Assembly (NCBI RefSeq): GCF_021531475.1
Contig: NZ_JADYTX010000022.1
Coordinates: forward strand, 1-34,907
DNA from: Fusobacterium perfoetens
GTDB lineage: Bacteria > Fusobacteriota > Fusobacteriia > Fusobacteriales > Fusobacteriaceae
Length of the DNA: 34,907 bases
Direction: 5' to 3'
The number at the start of each line of letters is the position of its first letter. Positions within the stretch are counted from its first letter, which is position 1. This document shows positions 26,616 to 33,822 of this stretch, piece after piece. The notes beneath the pieces are model-generated. The model did no database searches and was not told the origin of the DNA. It saw nothing but the letters and a program-made list of their open reading frames with translations. Both the position numbers and the translations under genes were made by a program.

Positions 26616-27956
26616 CTATCCTACTATTATATTTTCCTTTGGGAAAGTTATTTTTTCTACTTTTTTAACTCCTCCGAAAGCAATTGCAAGAGTCATTGGA
26701 CCTAATCTTCCTAAAAACATTGTGCATATTATTAAAATTTTTGATATCACACTTAGTTCTGGAGTTATTCCAACACTTAATCCAACTGTTCCAAAAGCTG
26801 AAACAACTTCAAATATAACCGCTTCTGAAGAAAAGTTTTCAACTGCCAACATTATCATAATTACAGTAGCTATATACATAATTGATATAATAAGTATGGC
26901 AATAGCTTTGTTCATTACTTCCCAATCTATTCTTCTATTAAATAGTGTTGTATGTTGTCTATTTTTTACTATAGAAATAACATAAACTATCAAAACACCA
27001 ACTGTAGTTGTTTTGATACCTCCACCAGTTGACCCCGGTGATGCTCCTATAAACATCAAGATACAGAATAAAAATATTGATGATGATCTTAAATTTCCCA
27101 TAGGCACAGTATTAAATCCTGCTGTTCTTGTTGTTACACTTTGGAAAAATGATGCCATAATTTTTTCAGGTAAGCTCATATCTCCAATAGTTCCATTATT
27201 TGTATACTCAAGCACAAAAAATAAAATCATTCCTGCAATAGTTAGGAAACAAGACATCATAATTGCAACTTTTGCTGTAAGATTTAATTTATATTTTTTA
27301 GTTCTAACTGATTTTATTATACTATCGATTACTCCAAATCCTATACCACCTAAAATTATTAGATAAGCTATAGTAAAATTTACTATAATAGAGTCTGAAT
27401 ATCCCTCTAGTCCTGTTGTAAATAAACTAAATCCTGCATTACAAAAAGCTGAAACACTGTGGAAAATTCCAAAATATACTGCTTTAAGAAATGGCATCTC
27501 TTTTAGAAATTTTATTGTTAAAAAAATCGAACCTATTCCTTCGATAGTTACAACAGTCAAAATAACTTTCTTTAAAAATTTAAGTATTCCACCTATGTCT
27601 TCTACGTTTCTTTCCTCTTTTAAAAGCTCTTTTTCCTCATAGGTGATTTTCTTTTTTATCAAAAGAAATATAAGAGAAGAGAAAGTCATTATTCCAAGTC
27701 CTCCAAGCTGAATAAATATCATCAAGAAAACTTGTCCAACTGTATTTAATTCCTTACTTATATCTATAACAGAAAGTCCTGTTACACACACTGCCGAAGT
27801 TATTGTAAACAGTGCTGTTAAAAAATCAAGCCCCTCTCCAGAGGTAGTGGAAATTGGCAACATCAATAAAAATGTCCCAATAAGTATAGCTCCCATAAAT
27901 CCTAGTATTAGTTTTCTAGGAAGAGACAGCCCCCTAAAAAAACTCACTTTCTTCAC
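26616..27956 (-). CDS. ktrB: KtrB/TrkH-type K+ channel-like transporter
   Basis: Inner-membrane K+ uptake subunit of the SKT superfamily, 446 aa, close to KtrB of B. subtilis (445). It contains four M1-P-M2 repeats. The filter glycines are visible in TSAVCVTGLSV, SVSAFCNAGFSLF, SVTTRTAGFNT and SAFGTVGLSVGIT. The start codon is GTG at 27956, seven bases after AGGAGG. A promoter lies upstream (27994-28022), so this is the first gene of a long unit that continues through mnmG, rsmG and the outer-membrane genes. Such systems are usually Na+-dependent and respond to osmotic stress; regulation here is not visible beyond the promoter. Confidence 0.95.
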   Translation of the reverse strand: MKKVSFFRGLSLPRKLILGFMGAILIGTFLLMLPISTTSGEGLDFLTALFTITSAVCVTGLSVIDISKELNTVGQVFLMIFIQLGGLGIMTFSSLIFLLIKKKITYEEKELLKEERNVEDIGGILKFLKKVILTVVTIEGIGSIFLTIKFLKEMPFLKAVYFGIFHSVSAFCNAGFSLFTTGLEGYSDSIIVNFTIAYLIILGGIGFGVIDSIIKSVRTKKYKLNLTAKVAIMMSCFLTIAGMILFFVLEYTNNGTIGDMSLPEKIMASFFQSVTTRTAGFNTVPMGNLRSSSIFLFCILMFIGASPGSTGGGIKTTTVGVLIVYVISIVKNRQHTTLFNRRIDWEVMNKAIAILIISIMYIATVIMIMLAVENFSSEAVIFEVVSAFGTVGLSVGITPELSVISKILIICTMFLGRLGPMTLAIAFGGVKKVEKITFPKENIIVG

Positions 27957-27993
27957 TTTATTGCCTCCTACCTTCTCTTTCCTCTCAACCCAT

Positions 27994-28022
27994 ATTCTAC
28001 TTTATTTTAATAAAAGTTTCAA
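27994..28022 (-). promoter_or_regulatory. Predicted promoter of the trkH-to-lpxD unit
   Basis: On the minus strand TTGAAA (28017-28022), 17 bases, then TAGAAT (27994-27999), a near-consensus pair. It lies between the rpsO terminator and the GTG start of the K+ channel gene. Confidence 0.75.
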
Positions 28023-28033
28023 GTTTAATTATA

Positions 28034-28062
28034 AAAAAACTACCTCCGAGGAGATAGTTTTT
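28034..28062 (-). terminator. Rho-independent terminator of rpsO
   Basis: A stem of 12-13 bp (28036-28047 with 28050-28061, one G-U wobble). Its innermost pair must open to leave a four-base loop. It is followed on the minus strand by seven U (28033-28039). It begins eight bases past the rpsO stop codon. Confidence 0.88.
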
Positions 28063-28069
28063 AATATGA

Positions 28070-28327
28070 CTATTTTCTGATTTCTAATTTAGCGATTAAA
28101 GTTCTGTATCCTTCGATATCTTTAGATGCTAAGTAGTTTAATAATCTTTTTCTGTGTCCTACTTTTTTAAGTAATCCTAATCTTGAGTGGAAATCTTTTT
28201 TGTGAACTTTTAAGTGTTCAGTTAAGTGTTTGATTTCCTCAGTTAATATTGCGATTTGTACTTCTGTTGATCCAGTATCTTTTTCGTTTTTACCGAATTC
28301 TTTGATTAATTCTGCTTTAGTTCTCAT
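28070..28327 (-). CDS. rpsO: 30S ribosomal protein S15
   Basis: Primary 16S rRNA-binding protein of the small-subunit platform, 85 aa (family 85-89). Signature blocks are [32 protein letters not shown] and [10 protein letters not shown]. The stop is TAG. A ribosome-binding site AGGAGGAAGG lies 8-12 bases before the ATG. The gene has its own promoter (28410-28438), a leader of about 75 bases with inverted repeats and its own terminator. S15 is known to repress its own synthesis through leader RNA in several bacteria, so autoregulation is plausible here. No pnp gene follows, unlike the common rpsO-pnp order in enterobacteria. Confidence 0.98.
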   Translation of the reverse strand: MRTKAELIKEFGKNEKDTGSTEVQIAILTEEIKHLTEHLKVHKKDFHSRLGLLKKVGHRKRLLNYLASKDIEGYRTLIAKLEIRK

Positions 28328-28404
28328 TTGTTTAGCCTTCCTCCTAATTTTTATTATTTAACCCAAGAAATAGGTGGCTATTCCTATATCCTAGGATAAA
28401 TTCC
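28328..28404 (-). promoter_or_regulatory. Structured rpsO leader, possible S15-binding autoregulatory element
   Basis: The 5' leader contains the palindrome ATCCTAGGAT (28388-28397) and a hairpin ATAGG/CCTAT with an eight-base loop (28370-28387). An outer pairing CCUAG with UUGGG (28391-28395 with 28362-28366) uses G-U pairs. The nested helices resemble the junction-type targets S15 binds in other phyla. Pairing was assigned by eye, and the role is inference. Confidence 0.45.
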
Positions 28405-28409
28405 TACTA

Positions 28410-28438
28410 AGTATATCATAAAACTTCTATTTTGTAAA
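28410..28438 (-). promoter_or_regulatory. Predicted promoter of rpsO
   Basis: On the minus strand TTTACA (28433-28438), 17 bases, then TATACT (28410-28415). It sits within 33 bases after the ftsH stop codon. Transcription would begin near 28403. Confidence 0.75.
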
Positions 28439-28442
28439 GCTT

Positions 28443-30809
28443 TTATTTATTTTCTTCTTCACTAAAATTTTTAAGCTCTTCAATAGTAGGATTTATATCC
28501 ATTACTGCATCTAAAGGAATTTCTACTCCAGGATTTTTTTCCTCTTTTTTATCTCCTAAAGGTTTTAGTTTTTCTCCTCTCATTAGAGCTTCAAAATCTT
28601 CTCTCATTATTGTTTCTCTTTCACAAAGAGCCATTGCTAATGCATCAAGTTTATCTCTATTATCGATTAAAGCTTGTACAGTTTCTCTATAAGTTTCTTT
28701 TACAAGTTTTATAATCTCTTCATCAACTTCTTTACCAGTAGCATCACTATAGTATTTTTGTTGGAACATATCTCCTTCATTTGTTCCATCAAGAAGAATT
28801 GGACCAAATTTTTCATTCATTCCATATCTAGTAACAATTCCTTGTGCTATACTTGTAGCTACTTTTATATCTTGACTAGCTCCTGTTGTTAATTCTTTTG
28901 AAACTAACTCATCAGCAGCCCTTCCACCATAACACATTTTCATTCTGTTGATAAACCACTCTTTTGAATAATAATATCTATCTTCTTCAGGAAGTGACAT
29001 TGTATATCCACCAGCAAATCCTCTTGGGATTATAGTTACTTTGTGAACTGGATCTGTATCATTCATATATAAGTAGTTTATAACAGCATGTCCAGCTTCG
29101 TGATAAGCTGTTTTTAATTTTTCTTTTTCACTTACTACTTTTGATTTTTTTTCTGGTCCCATCTCAATTTTTTCAGATGCTTCCTCTAAGTCAGCCATAG
29201 TAATCTCTTGTCTTCCATCTCTTGCAGCTAAGATTGCAGCCTCATTTAATAAGTTTGCTAAATCTGCTCCAACAAGTCCAACTGTTTTCTTTGCTATTGT
29301 ATCAAAATCTACATCAGCAGCGAATTTTTTACCTCTAGCATGAACTTCTAATATTTGTCTTCTTCCTTTAATGTCTGGAGAATCAACAAAAACTTGTCTG
29401 TCAAATCTTCCTGGTCTTCTTAAAGCTCTATCTAAAACATCAGGTCTGTTTGTAGCAGCTAAAACTATGATAGTTTCTTCAGTACCAAATCCATCCATCT
29501 CAACAAGTAGTTGGTTTAGAGTTTGTTCTCTTTCATCGTTTCCTCCACCTTGTCCAGAACCTCTTTTTCTACCAACAGCATCTATTTCATCAATAAATAC
29601 TATACAAGGAGCTGATTTTCTAGCTTTAGTAAATAGGTCTCTTACTCTTGATGCCCCTACTCCAACGAACATTTCTACGAACTCAGAACCAGACATACTA
29701 AAGAATGGAACTTTTGCTTCTCCAGCCACTGCTTTAGCAAGTAAAGTTTTACCTGTTCCAGGATTTCCTAAAAGTAAAACTCCTTTTGGAATTTTAGCTC
29801 CTACTTTTTTGAATTTTTCAGGCTCTCTTAAAAATTCAACAACTTCTTTTAACTCTTGTTTTGCTTCATCTATACCAGCAACATCTTTAAATGTTACATT
29901 AGATATCTCTTCACCATTTTCTTTAGCTTTAGATTTTCCCATATTGAATATTTGTGGTCCTCCGCCACCTTTATTCATTCTTCCAAGCATAAATACCCAA
30001 ACACCTATTAAAAGTAACATTGGGAACCAAGATGCAAGTAAACTTAAAAGTAATGGCATCTCTTGTGGTGGTAATGATTCTACTTTTATATTGCTACTTT
30101 TTAAAACTGACAATAACTCTTTATCTTGTCCAAGTCTATCTGTTATAAGTCTTGTTTTAAATCCTTTTAAATCATCAACTTTTCCAAAATATCCGTAGAT
30201 ATATCCTTCTCTCTCTTCAACAAAATCTATTTTCTTATCTTTTATATTAGAGACAAACTCTGTATAAGATACTGTTGTTGTAGGAGTTTTTTCTTCTCCC
30301 TCCATCATTGATGGTAAAGATATAAGAAGTGTTACTATAAATATTAACATCACTAAACCTTTAAAGTTTAGTTTTCCTTTTTTAACATTTTTCATTTTTG
30401 AAGAAAGTTTTGATTTTAACTCTTCACGTCTTTCTTCAACTGTATCTTTTTGAGTTTTTTCCTCTTTTATTTCTTCTTTTGGAGTTTCTTTTTTCTCTTC
30501 CTCTTTTTTAAGCTCCTCTTTAGGTTCTTCTTTCTTTTCTTGAGGTTCAGATTTTTCTTCTTTTATTTCTTCTTGATGTTGAGGTCTTTGAGGTTTTATT
30601 TCTTCCTCCTCTTCCCCTTGTTGATATTCTTTTCTTTCTCTTATTATTCTAGGGATTATATCCTCTAGTTCTTTATTCTCTCTATCTTTATCCTCGTTAG
30701 GAATCTCATTTGCATTTACGCTCTCTTGATTTTGGTTAGCATCTTTTATTTCTTCTGAAACTTTATTTTCATTAGCTTCAGAGATTTTTTTTAGGTCCTT
30801 ATCCTCCAC
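28443..30809 (-). CDS. ftsH: ATP-dependent zinc metalloprotease FtsH with a long acidic N-terminal extension
   Basis: Membrane-bound AAA+ protease that degrades unassembled or damaged membrane proteins and some cytosolic regulators. It is 788 aa, against about 640-650 in E. coli. The excess is an N-terminal, Lys/Glu/Gln-rich low-complexity tract (residues 1-145) preceding the first membrane helix (about 150-167). Next come the small periplasmic domain (about 170-250), the second helix (about 253-276) and the AAA module. Motifs there are GNPGTGKT (348-355), IVFIDE (403-408) and ATNRPDVLD with RRPGRFDR (452-471). The protease site is HEAGH (570-574), with the third Zn ligand probably in TTGASQD. 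The start is GTG at 30809, seven bases after AAGGAGG, which is itself encoded by the last codons of tilS. No terminator is visible after it. Confidence 0.97.
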   Translation of the reverse strand: MEDKDLKKISEANENKVSEEIKDANQNQESVNANEIPNEDKDRENKELEDIIPRIIRERKEYQQGEEEEEIKPQRPQHQEEIKEEKSEPQEKKEEPKEELKKEEEKKETPKEEIKEEKTQKDTVEERREELKSKLSSKMKNVKKGKLNFKGLVMLIFIVTLLISLPSMMEGEEKTPTTTVSYTEFVSNIKDKKIDFVEEREGYIYGYFGKVDDLKGFKTRLITDRLGQDKELLSVLKSSNIKVESLPPQEMPLLLSLLASWFPMLLLIGVWVFMLGRMNKGGGGPQIFNMGKSKAKENGEEISNVTFKDVAGIDEAKQELKEVVEFLREPEKFKKVGAKIPKGVLLLGNPGTGKTLLAKAVAGEAKVPFFSMSGSEFVEMFVGVGASRVRDLFTKARKSAPCIVFIDEIDAVGRKRGSGQGGGNDEREQTLNQLLVEMDGFGTEETIIVLAATNRPDVLDRALRRPGRFDRQVFVDSPDIKGRRQILEVHARGKKFAADVDFDTIAKKTVGLVGADLANLLNEAAILAARDGRQEITMADLEEASEKIEMGPEKKSKVVSEKEKLKTAYHEAGHAVINYLYMNDTDPVHKVTIIPRGFAGGYTMSLPEEDRYYYSKEWFINRMKMCYGGRAADELVSKELTTGASQDIKVATSIAQGIVTRYGMNEKFGPILLDGTNEGDMFQQKYYSDATGKEVDEEIIKLVKETYRETVQALIDNRDKLDALAMALCERETIMREDFEALMRGEKLKPLGDKKEEKNPGVEIPLDAVMDINPTIEELKNFSEEENK

Positions 30810-30810
30810 T

Positions 30811-32154
30811 CTAATTCCTCCTTATTTTTAGTACAACGCTTTCTTCCTTTGAATTTGAAAAATAGTTTTTGCTTTTTCTTATCCCACATAACCAAACAAT
30901 CTCATTTGAGTTTTCTTTTTGGTGGACTACTATTGGGATTCCCTCTCTTTTATCTTTAGGAATTTTTGAATTAACAAATATATCTTTCACTTTTTTAGAA
31001 GTTTCCATTCCTTTTAGAAATATCACATCTCCAGAAATTCTACTTCTTACTAATAATTTATCATCTTTTTTAAGATTAGTTTTAAATTCTTGTTCTCCCC
31101 CTTTAAAATTTTCTTCCCCCAGAGTAGCTTCTACTATATACTCTCCAAAAACCACCTTACCGGGAATATTTAATACTAATTCTTTGACTTGATTTTTCTC
31201 TGTTTTGTTGACAGATAGATATATTTTATCATACTCTTTCACTAGAGTACAATATTTATCTAATTTTATTTTTTTTGTTCCACCAGTTTCTAAGATATTT
31301 GAGATATTTTCTATTTTATTTCTTGAAACCTTTACATTATTTATATTCAAATAATAATTTATTACTTTTTTTCTTAAGTATTCTTTATCAAGTGTAAATA
31401 ATTTATTTATATCAATTATGTTATTTTCTATATATTTATTATAATCTATTTCTAAGATTTGATTTATCTCCCTTATCTCCTTTATAAAGTTAAAAAGTTT
31501 TTCTTTAACTTTTGGATTATAATTATTCTCTAAAAATGGGATTAAATCAAGTCTTATACTATTTCTAGTGTAGTCATTTTTTAAGTTTGTGGAATCTATT
31601 TTATATTCTATCATATTTTTATCCAAATATTCCATAATTTCTGATTTATAAATCTCATTTATTGGTCTTACAAATTTTTCTCTTAGGTCAAGTATCCCTT
31701 CAAGCCCCTCAAAAGATGACCCCCTTATAAGTCTGAATAAAAAAGTTTCCACTTGGTCATCAAGATTGTGAGCTAATGCCACCTTATTTCCATTTATCTC
31801 ATCTAAAACTTCATCAAAAAAACTGTATCTTATCTCTCTTCCAGCTTCTTCTAAAGTTATTTTTTTCTCACGAGATAACTCTTCCATACTTTTTCTTCTA
31901 ACAAATACAGGAATATTATATTTTTTTCCCAAGCTTCTTACAAAGTTTTCATCTCTTTCTGCCTCATCTCCTCTAAACATATGGTTTATATGAGCAAGTC
32001 CTAAAAAAAGATTATATTCCTCTCTTATTCTTAGCAAGACCTCTAGCAAAAATATAGAGTCTGGTCCACCAGAGCAACCTACAACTATTCTATCATTTTT
32101 CTTTATAAGTCCAGTTTTCTCTATTCTCTTTACTACTTTTTCTATTATATCCAT
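30811..32154 (-). CDS. tilS: tRNA(Ile)-lysidine synthetase
   Basis: Essential enzyme that converts C34 of the CAU-anticodon tRNA-Ile to lysidine, switching it to read AUA, a codon common in this AT-rich genome. It is 447 aa. The PP-loop ATP-pyrophosphatase motif GCSGGPDSIF (27-36) and LGLAHINHMFRGDEAERDE are clear, as is ALAHNLDDQVETFLFRLIRG. The C-terminal third (about 335-447), with PGKVVFGEY and KVKDIFVNSKIPKDKRE..PIVV, is the TilS C-terminal domain. Only one base separates its TAG stop from the ftsH GTG. The tilS-ftsH pairing is widely conserved, usually with hpt between them; here hpt is absent. Confidence 0.97.
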   Translation of the reverse strand: MDIIEKVVKRIEKTGLIKKNDRIVVGCSGGPDSIFLLEVLLRIREEYNLFLGLAHINHMFRGDEAERDENFVRSLGKKYNIPVFVRRKSMEELSREKKITLEEAGREIRYSFFDEVLDEINGNKVALAHNLDDQVETFLFRLIRGSSFEGLEGILDLREKFVRPINEIYKSEIMEYLDKNMIEYKIDSTNLKNDYTRNSIRLDLIPFLENNYNPKVKEKLFNFIKEIREINQILEIDYNKYIENNIIDINKLFTLDKEYLRKKVINYYLNINNVKVSRNKIENISNILETGGTKKIKLDKYCTLVKEYDKIYLSVNKTEKNQVKELVLNIPGKVVFGEYIVEATLGEENFKGGEQEFKTNLKKDDKLLVRSRISGDVIFLKGMETSKKVKDIFVNSKIPKDKREGIPIVVHQKENSNEIVWLCGIRKSKNYFSNSKEESVVLKIRRN

Positions 32155-32157
32155 AAA

Positions 32158-33822
32158 TTATTCCTCTATTTTTATTGTATGATATTTTGTTTCCTCTCCA
32201 CTATAATCAAAGAAAATATTTATATTTTCTCTCTCTTTAGTATCTATATTAATACTAAATCTTTCTAATTCTGTAAATTTGTGAGCCTCTCTTGTACTTC
32301 TAAAACTCATTTTTTCTATTATATTTTTATGTAGTTCTTTGTCTTTATTTTCCTCTATCCAAGCTGGATAAAATCCCGGTTTTCCTATAAAAAGATAATC
32401 AAATTTTAGATATTCTAAAAATTCTTCTTTTTTAGGAAAATTCATTTTTTCATAATATTCTACAAAGTTATTAAATATAGCTACTTCTTTGTGAGCCACT
32501 TCCAAATAACCTCTCTCTTTGTAAAAATCCCCTATGCTTTCAAAAAACTTAAATGGACTTTCGAAGAAATTCTCTACAACAAAATCAACTGATTTTAAAA
32601 ACTTTTGTGAATTGTAATAAAAATCCAAAACTTCCTCTATATCTTTTAATCTACATATATCTTTATAACTTATAAACTCATTTGATAAAATCTCATAAGG
32701 TGGAAAATCTAGATATTTATAACCATATTTCTCCCCCTCATCTTTCATTTGAGTTCCCTTAAGCATCTTTAAAAATCCAAGTTGAATCATCTCACACTTT
32801 GTTTTATATACATAGTCAAAAGATTTTCCAAAAGTTTCATAATCCTCAAATGGCAGTCCTGCTATTAAGTCCAAATGAAGATGGATATTTTTATTTATAC
32901 AAGTTACGTTGTGAAAAAGTCTATCCAAGCTATTATTTCTATTTATAGCTTTCATTGTGCTAGGATTTGTCGTTTGCACTCCGATTTCAAACTGAAATAA
33001 TTTTCTGGGAACTTTCTTTAAAAATTCCAATACCTCATCATCAAAAATATTAGCGTTTATTTCAAAGTGAAATGTTATATTCTCTCTATAATTTTCTAGT
33101 AAAAATTTCCAAATCTCCATATATCTATCTTTATTAAGATTGAAAGTTCTATCAACAAATTTTACAAGTCTTGTTCCTATATCTATAAATCTTTTTAAAT
33201 CTTTTTTAGTTCTCTCTAGTGAAAAATATCTTACACTTTTATCAATAGATGACATACAATAAGAGCAATTAAAAGGGCAACCTCTCGATGATTCATAATA
33301 AACTATTTTATGAACGTCCTCTAACTCTTCGTCATCATAAGGAAAAGGAATTATATCGAGATTTTCTATCAATGGCTCAAAACCATTAAATTTTATTTTG
33401 TTATCCTCTCTATAATAAACACCTTTAACCTCTTTTATATCTTTAGTTAGAAAATTAAGTAAAATATTTTCTCCCTCTCCGATTAAAATCCCATCTATCT
33501 CAAGATTTTTTTCTAATATTTCATCAGGATTATAGCTTACCTCTGGTCCTCCCAAAAGAATTTTTTTATTAGGTAGTATCTTTTTTAACTCTTTTGTTAT
33601 TTTAAATACCATCTCAACATTCCAAATATATACTGAGAAAAATATATTATCTGGCTTATATTCAACTATATCTCTTATTATTTTTTGAATGTTGTTATTT
33701 ATACTACTTTCATAAATTTTTATTTTTTCCTCACTATTTTGTTCAATATATTTTTTCAAATATCTCACAGCAAGATTTGTATGAACATATTTACTATTAA
33801 TCCCAACTAAAATATTTCTCAT
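32158..33822 (-). CDS. B12-binding-type radical SAM protein (DUF4080 family)
   Basis: A 554-aa protein with an N-terminal cobalamin-binding-like Rossmann domain (about 1-130: LLGGPEVSYNPDEIL and GILIGEGE are typical). A radical SAM core follows with the [4Fe-4S] ligands C182, C186 and C189 in GCPFNCSYCM (about 170-380). The C-terminal DUF4080-type region (about 385-554) completes it. The usual cobalamin motif DxHxxG is not seen in the first domain, so B12 binding is uncertain. The reaction is unknown; members are thought to act as methyltransferases or similar. It starts at an ATG overlapping the mltG stop by one base (TAATG), and tilS follows after three bases. Confidence 0.87.
   Translation of the reverse strand: MRNILVGINSKYVHTNLAVRYLKKYIEQNSEEKIKIYESSINNNIQKIIRDIVEYKPDNIFFSVYIWNVEMVFKITKELKKILPNKKILLGGPEVSYNPDEILEKNLEIDGILIGEGENILLNFLTKDIKEVKGVYYREDNKIKFNGFEPLIENLDIIPFPYDDEELEDVHKIVYYESSRGCPFNCSYCMSSIDKSVRYFSLERTKKDLKRFIDIGTRLVKFVDRTFNLNKDRYMEIWKFLLENYRENITFHFEINANIFDDEVLEFLKKVPRKLFQFEIGVQTTNPSTMKAINRNNSLDRLFHNVTCINKNIHLHLDLIAGLPFEDYETFGKSFDYVYKTKCEMIQLGFLKMLKGTQMKDEGEKYGYKYLDFPPYEILSNEFISYKDICRLKDIEEVLDFYYNSQKFLKSVDFVVENFFESPFKFFESIGDFYKERGYLEVAHKEVAIFNNFVEYYEKMNFPKKEEFLEYLKFDYLFIGKPGFYPAWIEENKDKELHKNIIEKMSFRSTREAHKFTELERFSINIDTKERENINIFFDYSGEETKYHTIKIEE

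Noticed and set aside
26545-27366. Plus-strand hydrophobic frames opposite ktrA and ktrB
   Set aside because: Antisense of membrane helices often reads as hydrophobic protein; no independent start signal was found.
29371-30198. Long plus-strand open frame (275 codons) opposite ftsH
   Set aside because: It mirrors the conserved AAA domain of ftsH, has Ser/Pro/Leu-rich composition typical of antisense frames, and has no domain signature or ribosome-binding site.
30420-30720. Repetitive-looking tract in the 5' part of ftsH, considered as a tandem repeat or CRISPR-like array
   Set aside because: It is a low-complexity Glu/Lys coding stretch in frame with ftsH; there are no constant repeat-spacer units.
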